Assembly (NCBI GenBank): GCA_013368325.1
Contig: JAACJK010000225.1
Coordinates: 372,001-436,000 of the forward strand
From: Ephemerocybe angulata
Lineage: Eukaryota > Basidiomycota > Agaricomycetes > Agaricales > Psathyrellaceae
Direction of reading: 5' to 3'
DNA: 64,000 nt
In this document: piece by piece, positions 34,261-43,888 of the stretch
Layout of the letters: every line of letters begins with the position of its first letter
How positions within the stretch are numbered: position 1 is the first letter of the stretch
The notes under the pieces: generated by a model
What the model saw: the letters and a program-made list of their open reading frames with translations, nothing else
Database searches by the model: none
What the model was told of the DNA's origin: nothing
Made by a program: the position numbers and the translations under genes

Positions 34261-35718
34261 ATGTCTAAATGTTTCGACAAGTTTCCACCGCGACATGTCT
34301 TCCTTCCATTGGAAAATGCCAACAAATGTGAATATTGTGGGAAGGTGTGCGCAGAGCGTCTAAAGTTGTGCGCCAACTGCGGGGAGGTGAGTGTTTTTAC
34401 CAGCGATATACCTCGGGATGTACCTCAGACTTACCGAACCGTGACATGACATATTCGTAGGCAGCATATTGTGACGCTCAGTGCCAGAAGAAGGATTGGA
34501 AAAAGCACAAGCCAAACTGCGGCATGTTCTTCCACTGAAAATTTCGTATCATTTACTCATCCCGTCGCAGGAGATACCGACAGAATCGACCTCAAATCCT
34601 TCTACCCGCTGATAGCTGCTCTCATGGAATATCATCGTCAGGACCCCTCCAGACCAGTACACCCGGCCTTGCGACACGAGATTGTCAGCTCCCCCAACCC
34701 CGGCGCCCATCCATGCGCATTCCCCGACGGCTCAAGCGCCCTACTCGTGTTTCTTGGCGCGCCCATGCCCCAAGCCCGCGCTCTCTCGCAACCAGGAGAA
34801 TGGTGGCCCAGCGCAATCAACCGCCGTGAACAAGACAAGCTCATACGCCGCTTCCAAGCCGAGTTCTACCTCCTCCCCTCCATCATTGCCTGCCTCTTCG
34901 GTATCGTCGCCGAAGTCTATTCCACCGCATATACGTCGCCGAATGCAGCAGACAAGAAACATCAGCGCCGCGTTCGCCTCAAGTACGGATCCTCTCCTAT
35001 CGCAGACTTTGGCATCGTCAAAGGCCGCGCGGATGTCAAGGCGCAGGACCGCTTCGCGTACTTCTCCATGACGGACGCGGAGTTTATCCCGGGAATGGAC
35101 CCAAACGACCATTACTGGATGTACTTCACCACCGCGGCAGGGGAAGACATTTTCCTCGATTGCGGCATGTCCACATACAACTTCGATCTTGGCGTGGAGA
35201 CCAAGACGCACGTAAAGCGTGCACTCCCCTCGTACATTACCATCGCTCCAGCTTTTCTCATGGACCGAGAAATCAAGCGTGCTATGCCGAACCTTCTCAC
35301 AGAGAGCGAGAGGTTCTCCGTCCTCCGGGATGCGAAGCTCGAAGGCGCAATACGCCATATCGCCGGAGTTGGCCTAACGGACTCGGATGCCGACATTCTC
35401 TGGGAATTCATGGACAAGGTAGCAGGCCGCGAGTGCTCAGAGGTTGAGAAGGAGCTCGTGGGCGGCTGGTGTATGAAGTCTTGTGGGGCTTTCGAGAGGT
35501 GTCTTGACGTGCGGGAGTACCTCAATTTCCCAGCCGAAACTGTCATTCTTGTTCCGAATGACACAGAGGGTCCGCCGTCTGACGATCCGGCATGGTGGAA
35601 GTACCTGGGAAAGATGAACAGGAAGCAGAGGAGGGGCGAGATCACAAATGAGGAGCTTGGCGAGGCGATACTAGCATGGAAAAGAAAGCATGCTGGGATG
35701 GCGAGGAAGAGTGCCTGA
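34261..35718 (+). CDS. MYND zinc-finger protein, paralogue 1
   Basis: Exons 34261-34386, 34461-34521 and 34571-35718 join to a protein with an N-terminal MYND finger, CEYCGKVCAERLKLCANCGE then AAYCDAQCQKKDWKKHKPNC, with all Cys and His ligands. The second intron starts GC rather than GT (gcatgt..gcag). It is accepted because the resulting CGDTDRIDL lines up with CGKTDRIEL of paralogue 3. The body (~370 residues) is the domain shared by all three copies: PALRHEIVSSPNP, SPIADFGIVKG, GMDPNDHYWMYFTTAAGE and LDCGM. MYND fingers usually mediate protein-protein contacts; the body has no recognised fold. It lacks the GDARG-containing N-terminus of the other two and is clearly the most diverged. Confidence 0.82.
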
Positions 35719-35968
35719 TCAGTACTCATTTCGGTTTGCTAATATTATTGAGTAACTTATAGGAATCGCTCGGATTCGACGCGCCGCGTGAGCTTGTTTC
35801 GGACTTGGTCGTTCGAGGTGGTGAGTCACCAAACTTCTGGATTCTCAATAACTTCTTAGGGAGACATGAGATCACCAAACCTGACGAGGCGAGCGTGTCA
35901 ACGTATCAGCTATCTATGGAAAACGTACGTATGCGGCCTACTAAGGGAATTCTGAACCGAAAATGGCG
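35719..35968 (+). other. Spacer with a possible leftover coding exon
   Basis: From 35762 one frame (ESLGFDAPRELVSDLVV...) stays open for about 70 codons to a TAG at 35969-35971, directly after an acceptor-like ttatag. No donor in the MYND gene joins to it in phase. It may be the remnant or alternative last exon of a MYND-family gene, or chance. Confidence 0.25.
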
Positions 35969-37173
35969 CTAGCAGCCTCCTCGCGTGTCTGAGTTGTCCT
36001 CTGCCTGTCGACGCCTTTCCTCGGATGCGGCGAGCTCCTTTTGAAGTTGTCGGTATTTCTCAGCCTGGTCCCTTCTGTCTGCTTCCAGCTTGTTAAGAGC
36101 GTCCCGAACTCTGGCCGCCTCCTCAAGCTGCTCTTGTCTTGTTTCATTGTCCCGCTTTTCCCTCGCCGCCTCAGCCGCCGCCAGCTGCTCCTGCAACTGC
36201 TTTTCATACTGCTCCGCAAGCTTGTTCAGCTTCTGATCGACAGCCAGTCCAGCCTTCGTCTTGTCGATGGGCTTGTTCTGATCCACGACCTCAATCTGAA
36301 TTGTCAATGGCAGGGGGTGGTTCGTCATGATCCGCCTAAGAACGTCTAAGGCCGCCTCCCGTGTATCCTCCTTCTTATGCACGACGACCGCGCCCTTCTG
36401 GATTGCGGGGAGTAGGAACTTCGGCGACTCTTCCAGTTGCTTCGCTCTAGCCATCCCCAGGCTGTCGGAGCCAACCAACGACCACATGTTGGTCATGATG
36501 ATTACGTTCCTTAGGCTGTTCTCCCCACACATCTCGCGGAAGATGCCAAAGTTTGCTTTCGCCATTCCACCAACGCGCTGGTCGGAGATCCGCTGGACAT
36601 AGATGATGCCGTGCAACGCCTGGCCCGTGCGATGTCTGTGTGGTGGTGAGAAACCGTGCCGCGACCACAGCGAAGTTAATCTGAACGTACTGCTTCTCCA
36701 GTTCCAGGGTGATGATCCCGAGGACCTCTGTCTCTGACATGTTGGAATCATCGAATCCGGGGGTATCGAATAGGATGACCTGACGACCGTCGACGTCAAA
36801 TGGATCTGAGGCATTCACAGAATCGGTGCAGGAGTCGATGCTATCGCTGACCGTCATCTTCGACGAATTGGACGCGATGTTGATGAACTGAAGGATTTAA
36901 ACAGTCAGCCAATCCTTGATTATAACCACTTAGAGGTAAGTGAGACGACACGAACACTGGACTTTCCACTGCCCGTCATTCCCACAACACTGAGTGAGGG
37001 ATGCACATCGTCACGGTGAGTACCATTGTCCCAAGGCCAGGAAGACAGAAATTCTTACGCGATGAGGACGGGCTAAATTGACACGAGGGTGTCAGATTGT
37101 TTGAGCCTATACGGACCTCCAAACGCACCATGTTCTCTTCAGGTTGATAACCTACGTGAGATGGTCGCGACAT
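35969..37173 (-). CDS. AIG1-like P-loop GTPase with coiled-coil tail
   Basis: Minus strand, ATG 37173 (MSRPSHVGYQPEEN) to TAG 35969-35971. Exon 1 is 37129-37173, exon 2 is a 14-nt micro-exon at 37059-37072, and the P-loop is then cut by a further intron. Joined, the start reads ENMPVLIAVVGMTGSGKSS and FINIAS. Motifs: G1 GMTGSGKSS, G3 LFDTPGFDD, G4-like TNMW. A further splice gives ELEKQHRTGQALHGIIYVQR. The C-terminal ~110 residues are a charged coiled coil (EKQLQEQLAAAEAAREKRDN and following). This matches the fungal G-domain proteins related to AIG1/GIMAP GTPases, often multicopy in mushrooms. It should bind and hydrolyse GTP; its role is unknown. GTPase identity is firm. Confidence 0.84.
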
Positions 37174-38029
37174 TTTGGAAGCTAGTAGCTGCGTCGCGCC
37201 TCGACTTGGGGAGGGACTGAGCAGGAAACCTGGCCGAGCATGCCAGAGCGAAGGGATTAAGTAGCCCTGTATCTGGCCGCATGCTTACTTATCTCTTGTT
37301 TCTGATTCAATGCCCACAAGGCATTCGGAGGAAGACGCAAAGCGTTATCTGGGCATCATGAAATCACGCAGCCTGCAAAACTATATTCTGATCTGCCTAG
37401 AAGCGCTGGTTCTCCCGATATCACATCCCTTCAAGTTCAAAACGAGGATTATATGTAGACATATCACTGGAGGAAGAGTTCCCCTTCCGCAGCACTCAAT
37501 GGGCGTTTTCACTGAGGACAATCCGGGCAACGTGGGTTTTGTGGGCGCTTAATGCCTTGCGTATCAGATAATCCATCGGCAGAAGGAGTTCTCCGCGCTA
37601 TCGTTCCTATCGCGGGATCATCTTATACTTGAATAGAAGGCTATTGGATTTGCATAGCGGGCACCTCCGTCAAGTCAATGGAACCAAGACGTCCGGAGTT
37701 GGGCGCCTAGTATAAAAATGGGGCCAAGCATGTGCCTCCCTTCAGGGATTTCAGGAGCCAACGCCCCTAGCGGCACCTTAAGGTGAGCTTCCCCAAACCC
37801 ACCAACCTGGAAAGTGCGGAAATCGTAGTGGAGGAAAGTCATTGGCAGGCCGTAATGGTTAGACGACCATCAAACCCTGCTCACGGGACGGTATGTTATT
37901 CTATTCCCTAGCATGAATAGGAAAGTAAAGGAAAGCGGGTTGTTTCTCCAGATGCTGCCGGTATTACGCAACGCAGGCTTGCATGAAGTCGTGCCTGCTC
38001 CTGAAAGTTGAATGAGAGTGGCAAGACGA
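37174..38029. other. Intergenic region
   Basis: Promoter side of the GTPase gene (-) and upstream of the second MYND gene. Short frames are unsupported. No repeat is recognised before the duplication begins at about 38030. Confidence 0.45.
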
Positions 38030-38038
38030 ATCGTCGCG

Positions 38039-38046
38039 TGACGTCA
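38039..38046. promoter_or_regulatory. CRE-like palindrome TGACGTCA upstream of MYND 2
   Basis: Perfect bZIP (ATF/CREB) palindrome about 140 nt upstream of the ATG. The same site and its flank (AAATTAGCGCTCGG shortly downstream) are kept in copy B. Confidence 0.45.
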
Positions 38047-38179
38047 TGGTACAAATTAGCGCTCGGCATAAAGTTAGGGGCATCAAGCACATGTTGTCTT
38101 GAATGACAGAATGTTCCAGCCAAAGATCAACTGACCTTCATGCAACATTTCCTTCAACACAACCACCACCATCACCAAC

Positions 38180-39571
38180 ATGCATCCAGCAAACCTGGAA
38201 TACCTGGGTGCCACTGGCGACGCCCGAGGTTTCATTAACTCGACGAAAGCGATGGACATCATCATGAACGACAACCGCAAAGTTCAGCTCCCGTTGAGCG
38301 ACTTGAAGACATGCAGCAGATGCGGTAGGAGGGGCGAACGCTTTTCTGTCTGTGGCGGATGTGGAGAAGTATGAATATTCAAATGGATCTTCAGTGAGAA
38401 GTACTCATTCTGTTTCAGAAAGCATACTGCGGGGAATCATGCCAAGCAGCTGACTGGGAAACTCACAAAAAGCAATGTGGTACGGTTTTATGCCTCACCT
38501 GTGGAAGCAATTAAACTGACTCGAAATAAATCTGCAGGAAAAGACAGAACTCATAGAATTGAGCTCTTGGCTTTCATCCCAATGATCGCTGCGCTTATGG
38601 AGTGGTACCGCCGAGATGACATAGGTTCTGATTTGCCGGCACACCCAGCCTTGAGCCACAAAATCACGAACTCGCCGAACCCAGATGCACCGCTCGACCA
38701 ACTCTTCGATGGCTCAAGCACTCGCCTCGTCAAGTTTGGTGCCCCCATGTCCCCCAAGAAAGTCCTCGAGAACCCGGAGAAATGGTGGCCCACCGCCTCG
38801 AACGACCAAGTCCGAAACAAGCTCATGCGGCGCATCGAATGCGAGCGATTCCTCGTACCCTCTATCGTTTCCGCCTTGGTGGCCCTCATGGCCGAGATGT
38901 ATACCACCAAATACCTCCCAGCCAGAGATACATTCCTCAACAAAATGAAGCGGCGCATCCGGCTCAAGTATCTCAACTCGCCTATCGCTGATTTTGGTAT
39001 TGCCAAAGGGAGCGTCGACGTCAAGCCGGAAGATACCCTGGCCTACGAGGAAACGGACCCGGGGATGTGTATGTTCATGCGGGGGTTAGATCCAGCGAAC
39101 CATTACTGGATCTACTTCACGACCGCCTCTGGAGAAGAGCTCATCCTCGACTGTGGCTTGTACGCCCTCAACTACTGCCAGGTCGTGAACACGGAGCGTC
39201 ATGGCCTCGAACTCGATCCACCTATCCGAGATGCGCCTTTCTATTTCCAAGACCGAAGCGAACACAACCCTCCTATTGCGCACCACGAAAAGGAGAGGTT
39301 CTCTGTACTGCGCGATTTCGATTTGCAGGAGGATATCGAGTGGACCCAAACCGCAACTAACCACCAAGAATGGCAAAGAAAGATGGATGTGTTGACGAAG
39401 TCGCTTGGGGAATTTGTGGAGCGGGTGCAAGGAAACAGAATTATGAAGGAAGTGAAGCAACTTACCGCTGCCAGGTGCCTCGCATCGGTCAATGCCTTAG
39501 CAATCCGGTTCGCTCAAAGACAATATCTGGGCTACACAATGGTTTCGGAGAGCGACGTCGAGACCAAGTGA
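38180..39571 (+). CDS. MYND zinc-finger protein, paralogue 2
   Basis: ATG 38180 (MHPANLEYLGATGDARGFIN). Two short introns are removed: after CGGCGE (donor GTATGA) and after HKKQCG (donor GTACGG, acceptor TGCAG). The stop is TGA 39569-39571. The MYND finger reads CSRCGRRGERFSVCGGCGE then KAYCGESCQAADWETHKKQC. The body has PALSHKITNSPNPDAPLDQL, ENPEKWWPTASNDQVR, MKRRIRLKY, GLDPANHYWIYFTTASGEE and LDCGLY. Very similar to paralogue 3 over its full length, consistent with recent duplication. A scaffold role is typical for MYND domains but unproved here. It converges on an F-box gene with a 347-nt spacer. Confidence 0.84.
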
Positions 39572-39918
39572 TTCCAGTGTTTGCCGCTTGCCAGCTATGT
39601 TTTGTCCCCAATCCCAATATACACATTTCGAGTCGAGCAAACGTTTGAAACTATGAGGACTAGAAGGGGCCAAGGGTGCTTGAAGAGAGGTTGATCCTGG
39701 GCAAGCTTTTCTCAAGACAAAAAGTAGAAGTACAAAAGGGCGAAGCTGACACGCCGCAGAGCGGAACAGGGCGAAGAAAACCATTGCCTGTAAGCGAAGA
39801 CGCACAAAAGATAAGTGAGTGTCAAAAGGAAGGGGTACATTCTGAGAGAAGAATTGAAGGTATCGCAATGCCTAGTATATGAGAAAGGGAGGCGGATTGA
39901 GAACATACGAAAGGAATA

Positions 39919-41433
39919 TCAACGCTTGAGGTACTTGGAACCCAGCTCAACCACAACACCTCCCTTCCCAAGAATACGAACCGCTTCCACTACCTCCTCG
40001 CTATGCGCCTGTCGCTCCCCCCTTTTCAAACTCAGAAGCCTAAACGTAACCACGAGGCGCTGGATACTATCAGGTGGCCCGAGAAATGTAACGTCTTGGC
40101 CGTCCTGGCCTGACTCCACTCGGTACGGCCTACGCGCTCTAAGGAACGAGAAAAGAGTGCCCATATTGTAGTCCGTGTCGAGGTCATGAAGCTCGAGGGT
40201 CTTGAGATTCGGGAACCACTTCCCGCCCTCCTCCTCCGTGGGCGGCGTATCCATCCAGTGCTGGAACACATCCACCTTGAACCCGACGCGGTCCAAGACG
40301 AGGTGCTCCAACGCCGCAAGGCTGGCTGGTAGGATCGCCTGGAGCACTGGACCATCGATTGTCAAGTTGTGAATCCGCAGGTATCGTAAGGTATTGGCGT
40401 GGCTCTGGATGAATGTCTTCAAATGGGTCGGATCGTCGAGCACCTCCAGGTTCTCGCTCCTCGAGGATGCTTTGCCACAGCTTAACTCAAACCTGGAGAG
40501 GTTCTCCAATTGGAGAGTACCAAGGACATGCATCGTATTCTCGATCATGTGCTTCAGCCGCAAAACGCGAGCTTTGGGAAGCGCGATGATTTCGTCATCC
40601 GTCGGCCGCGGTCCAAACTCATACATAAAACCGAAGAATAGGCTGAGATCCTCGAGATTGCCGCATTCTTTCAGCAGGGGTGCGATCTTAGTCAAGTGAT
40701 AGTCGCTCCGCAGGCTTAAGCATGTGAGCTGCTGCAGTATCTTGGGGGGAAAGAGCTTGCCAGGGCTACACGCCGTTTCGTCCGGATGTCTAGTATGGCT
40801 CAGGGTCTCCCTGAACCTTGGAAGCTCGAGTCGAAGACTGGATACTGGGGGAAGCATGTCAAAGACGAACCCATTGCGGGAGGAGCTAGCGTGGTCTTCG
40901 CTGTTGAATTGCACGACTTTAACAGCGAGTGTGTTGACAGGGAAGAGGGGTGAATCCAACGAACGCGCTGGTGATAGGGAAGCCAGTTCGGATTGGTGTT
41001 TCATCGAGGCACACAGATTCTTGAAGCACTGAGCTGATTTGACCTCGACCGAAAGGTGCTGCAGGGCCGGCACGTCGAGCATGAACTCGACAAGGCCCGG
41101 ATTGGTTGCAGAGCACGAATCGCTCGGGCAACTGTCGTAGTCGTCCTTTCCGTAGCACGATATGGCGACCTCCACAGTCTTGGGATATCCTCCGGACCGC
41201 TTGATCCAAGCAAGGGCCTTCTTGTAGGAGAATGGCTGGCTCTTCGTTCGGACTTCGAGCTTTAGCCTACTCCAGAGGCGACGGTTCAGAATCGCCGCGT
41301 CGCGCCACTCCTTGGACACCAGGCATAGCTCTGTGATCTTTCGTCTGGATACCACATCGCCGACATCTGGGAGATAGATGTTGAAGATGCTGCCAAGGAT
41401 GTCAGGGTTCAAGGTGCGGTTCCCGATATTCAT
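39919..41433 (-). CDS. F-box/LRR-like protein, subtype A, copy A
   Basis: Intronless, 504 residues, start ATG 41433 (MNIGNRTLNPDILGSIFNIY). The F-box occupies about residues 5-55 with LPDVGDVVSRRKITELCLVS and KEWRDAAILNRRLW. A Cys-bearing loop (CPSDSCSATNPGLVEFML) follows, then leucine-rich segments (VPALQHLSVEVKS, CGNLEDLSLFFG, HANTLRYLRIHNLTI, LEHLVLDRVGFKVDVFQHW, WFPNLKTLELHDLD). It ends VVVELGSKYLKR. By family it is a substrate adaptor of an SCF ubiquitin ligase. It is near-identical to the protein at 43889-45403 at both ends and more divergent in the middle LRRs, where substrate specificity would be expected to lie. Confidence 0.85.
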   Translation of the reverse strand: MNIGNRTLNPDILGSIFNIYLPDVGDVVSRRKITELCLVSKEWRDAAILNRRLWSRLKLEVRTKSQPFSYKKALAWIKRSGGYPKTVEVAISCYGKDDYDSCPSDSCSATNPGLVEFMLDVPALQHLSVEVKSAQCFKNLCASMKHQSELASLSPARSLDSPLFPVNTLAVKVVQFNSEDHASSSRNGFVFDMLPPVSSLRLELPRFRETLSHTRHPDETACSPGKLFPPKILQQLTCLSLRSDYHLTKIAPLLKECGNLEDLSLFFGFMYEFGPRPTDDEIIALPKARVLRLKHMIENTMHVLGTLQLENLSRFELSCGKASSRSENLEVLDDPTHLKTFIQSHANTLRYLRIHNLTIDGPVLQAILPASLAALEHLVLDRVGFKVDVFQHWMDTPPTEEEGGKWFPNLKTLELHDLDTDYNMGTLFSFLRARRPYRVESGQDGQDVTFLGPPDSIQRLVVTFRLLSLKRGERQAHSEEVVEAVRILGKGGVVVELGSKYLKR

Positions 41434-41655
41434 GTCGAAGAAGGTCGTGGTTGAGAGTCAAGCTGCGTGCGTGGCCACTGACGCCACGCTGCAGATTCGA
41501 TGATTGCCGGTGTTTGTGCGAGTACAATAAGCCTGATTCCTGAATCTCTGTAGAGCCGGATATACTTACCACAAAACGGCGGGTACAATAACGCTTGAAG
41601 TGAGAGAAGAAAGGGTAATATCAACACTATAGCTATTTAGCACACAAGTTTGGTA

Positions 41656-41847
41656 TTACTTCCGCGAGTTCATCCTCTTTGACTTGCCAGTCTAAGGTCT
41701 CTGTGCACTAGCCTTGCCCGCACCCGACCGTCCGCCCTTTCCTCCAGCTCCACCGCGTCCACCGCCCCTTCCTCCTCCATCCCTTCCACTTCCTCCCCCA
41801 TGACCACCGCGCCCACCATGACCACCAGGGCCACCGAAGTCATCAGT
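41656..41847 (-). pseudogene. 3' fragment of EBP2 carried by the duplication
   Basis: This matches the Gly/Arg-rich end and stop region of EBP2 at 45752-45976 (GGRGG-type repeats, then ...SGAGKASAQRP). It has no upstream EBP2 exons, and an indel after QRP creates an early stop. The open frame that continues upstream to about 42033 is a junction artefact, not a gene. Confidence 0.82.
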
Positions 41848-42157
41848 AAGGATTGGCACGATGGATTGCAGTGAGGTACGCGCAGAGCCCCCGGCGCCCG
41901 ACCCCCAAACTGCGATTGTGTTGCAGTTAATGTACGTCTTCAGAGTACTATATGCGGTTCCTGAGCTAATCCTAGAATGCAATGCAGCAAGAATGGACGA
42001 AATCGTAGAGAAGGGAAATACGCTGCTCCTCATATACTACCCTTACCGGAAAGGGGATAAAGGAGAGACTTGCACAACGTCGTTCCTGCAGACGGTAGTA
42101 CTTTCTGAAGGTGCGTCGAACAAGCGCTCAGCCTTTACCGATCGAGATAGGGGCATA
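41848..42157. other. Unique junction between duplication copies
   Basis: About 310 nt that do not match the other copy at either side. It marks the breakpoint of the tandem duplication. No gene or repeat is recognised in it. Confidence 0.5.
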
Positions 42158-42165
42158 TCGTCTCG

Positions 42166-42173
42166 TGACGTCA
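42166..42173. promoter_or_regulatory. CRE-like palindrome TGACGTCA upstream of MYND 3
   Basis: Same palindrome as at 38039, about 145 nt upstream of the ATG at 42318. It is followed by the shared AAATTAGCGCTCGG block, so the site has been kept since duplication. Confidence 0.45.
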
Positions 42174-42317
42174 CGGCACAAAATTAGCGCTCGGGAGAGT
42201 TAGGGGCTTCAAGCACATGGAGTCCTAGGTCTTGATTATTTCAGCCGAAAATCAACTGGAGTCTGGCTTGATTGTTGCCTTCGACCCAACCACCATCGAT
42301 TACCACGGTTCACCAGA

Positions 42318-43725
42318 ATGGACACGGAATGGGTGACCCCCACTGGCGATGCCCGTGGCTACATCAACCACGCGAAAGCGTTTGACATCCTCACGAAAAA
42401 CCTCGATCGCAAAGTGCAAGTCCCTTTGAGCGACGTGAAAACATGCAGCAGATGTGGTAAAAACGGAGAGCGCTTTCCTGTCTGTTCAGGATGTGGGGAG
42501 GTAAGGAAGCTGATTTTTTTCAAGCAGGACTCAAATGAGTGCTTAAATTATTTCAGAAGGCATATTGCGGGAAGACATGCCAGACGGTGGATTGGCAATC
42601 TCACAAAAAGCAATGTGGTACGCGGCCTTCTTTCTCGTAGATGTTGAATAGTAACTAACTCGAAATGGCTCTGTAGGGAAAACCGACAGAATCGAACTCT
42701 TGGCTTTTATCCCCCTGATCGCCGCCTTTATGGAGTGGTACCGCCACGACAACATGGAATCCAAGTACAATATATCGGTATACCCAGCCCTACGTCACCA
42801 AATCGTGAACTCGCCGAATCCCGACGCGCCGCTCGACCAACTCTCCGATGGGTCACGCGCCCGCCTCATCAAGCTAGGAGATCCTATGTCCCCTAAGGAA
42901 GTTATCGAGAACCCGGAAAAATGGTGGCCTACTGCCTCGAACGACCAGGTCCGAAGCAGACTGAGGCGGCGCATCGAATCCGAGCGATTCCTTCTACCCT
43001 CCATGGTCGCGATTCTGATGGCCATCATGGGAGAGATGTACACCACGAAATACCTCCCAGCCGAAGATACATACGACAACAAAATGAAGCGGCGCATCCG
43101 GCTCAAGTATCGCGACTCGCCTATCTCTGACTTTGGTATTGTCAAAGGGAGCTTCGAGGTCAAACCGGAAGACACCCTGGCATACGAGGGATCGGATTGG
43201 CAGGATCATCAGGGCATGTCCAGGTTCATGCGAGGGCTGGATCCAGCCAACCATTACTGGATGTACTTTACGACGGCCTCTGGGGAAGAGCTCATCCTCG
43301 ACTGTGGACTGTATGCCTTTAACCGCTGCCAAGTCGTCAACACGCGGCGTTATGGACTCGAACTTGACCCACCAATTCGAGATGCGCCGTTCTACTTCTA
43401 CGACCGGAGCGAACGCAAGCCTCCTGTCGTGCACCACGGAAAAGAGAGGTTCACTATGTTGCGCGACGACGATCTGCAGGGTGCTACACAGTGGACCGAG
43501 CGCGTACCCAGCCGCCGTGAGCGCCAGGAACATCTGAAGGCATTGGCGCATTGGTTGGGGGAATTTATGGAACGGTTATGGGGGAACACATTCACGGAAG
43601 ATGTGAAGAATCTCACAGCCGCGAGGTGCCTCGAGACGGTCGACGAATTGGCAGTACGGTTTCTTGAAAGGCCCCTATACCTTGATTATACAGCTGTTTC
43701 GGATAGCGACGTCGAGACCAAGTAA
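42318..43725 (+). CDS. MYND zinc-finger protein, paralogue 3
   Basis: ATG 42318 (MDTEWVTPTGDARGYINHAK). It splices as in paralogue 2: after CSGCGE (donor GTAAGG) and after HKKQCG (donor GTACGC). The stop is TAA 43723-43725. The MYND finger is CSRCGKNGERFPVCSGCGE then KAYCGKTCQTVDWQSHKKQC. The body repeats the shared domain (NSPNPDAPLDQLSDGSRARL, YTTKYLPAEDT, FMRGLDPANHYWMYFTTASG, NTRRYGLELDPPIRDAPFYF) and ends VSDSDVETK, as paralogue 2 ends VSESDVETK. The function is not known. All finger ligands are intact and the frame is open throughout, so both recent copies look functional. Confidence 0.84.
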
Positions 43726-43888
43726 TTATGTTTCGTTCCCAATCCCAATAAACTACTTGACCAAAACGATGACGAATGAAAGGCGAGTGCGTAGCAAAAG
43801 GGAGGAGTGTATTCTGAGGAGGGATGTCAGCCTCGCAACGCCCAGTATATGAGAAAGGGAGGCGGATTGAGAACATACGAAAGGAATA

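Larger units (their letters stand above)
38030..41847. repeat. Segmental duplication, copy A
   Basis: About 3.8 kb holding MYND paralogue 2 (+), a convergent F-box gene (-) and the 3' end of EBP2 (-). It aligns end to end with 42158-45976. Its right edge is inside EBP2 coding sequence, at the shared gtcatcagt, after which the two copies differ. Confidence 0.85.

Noticed and set aside
35112..35729. 205-codon minus-strand frames inside MYND paralogue 1
   Set aside because: They are antisense shadows. The plus-strand frame matches two paralogues.
35762..35971. Open frame after the first MYND gene (ESLGFDAPRELVSDLVV...)
   Set aside because: No donor in the MYND gene joins it in phase and it overlaps the 3' end of the GTPase gene. 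Kept only as a weak note.
41692..42033. 113-codon minus-strand frame with RGG repeats
   Set aside because: It fuses the duplicated EBP2 fragment to junction sequence and has no EBP2 core, so it is an artefact of the breakpoint.
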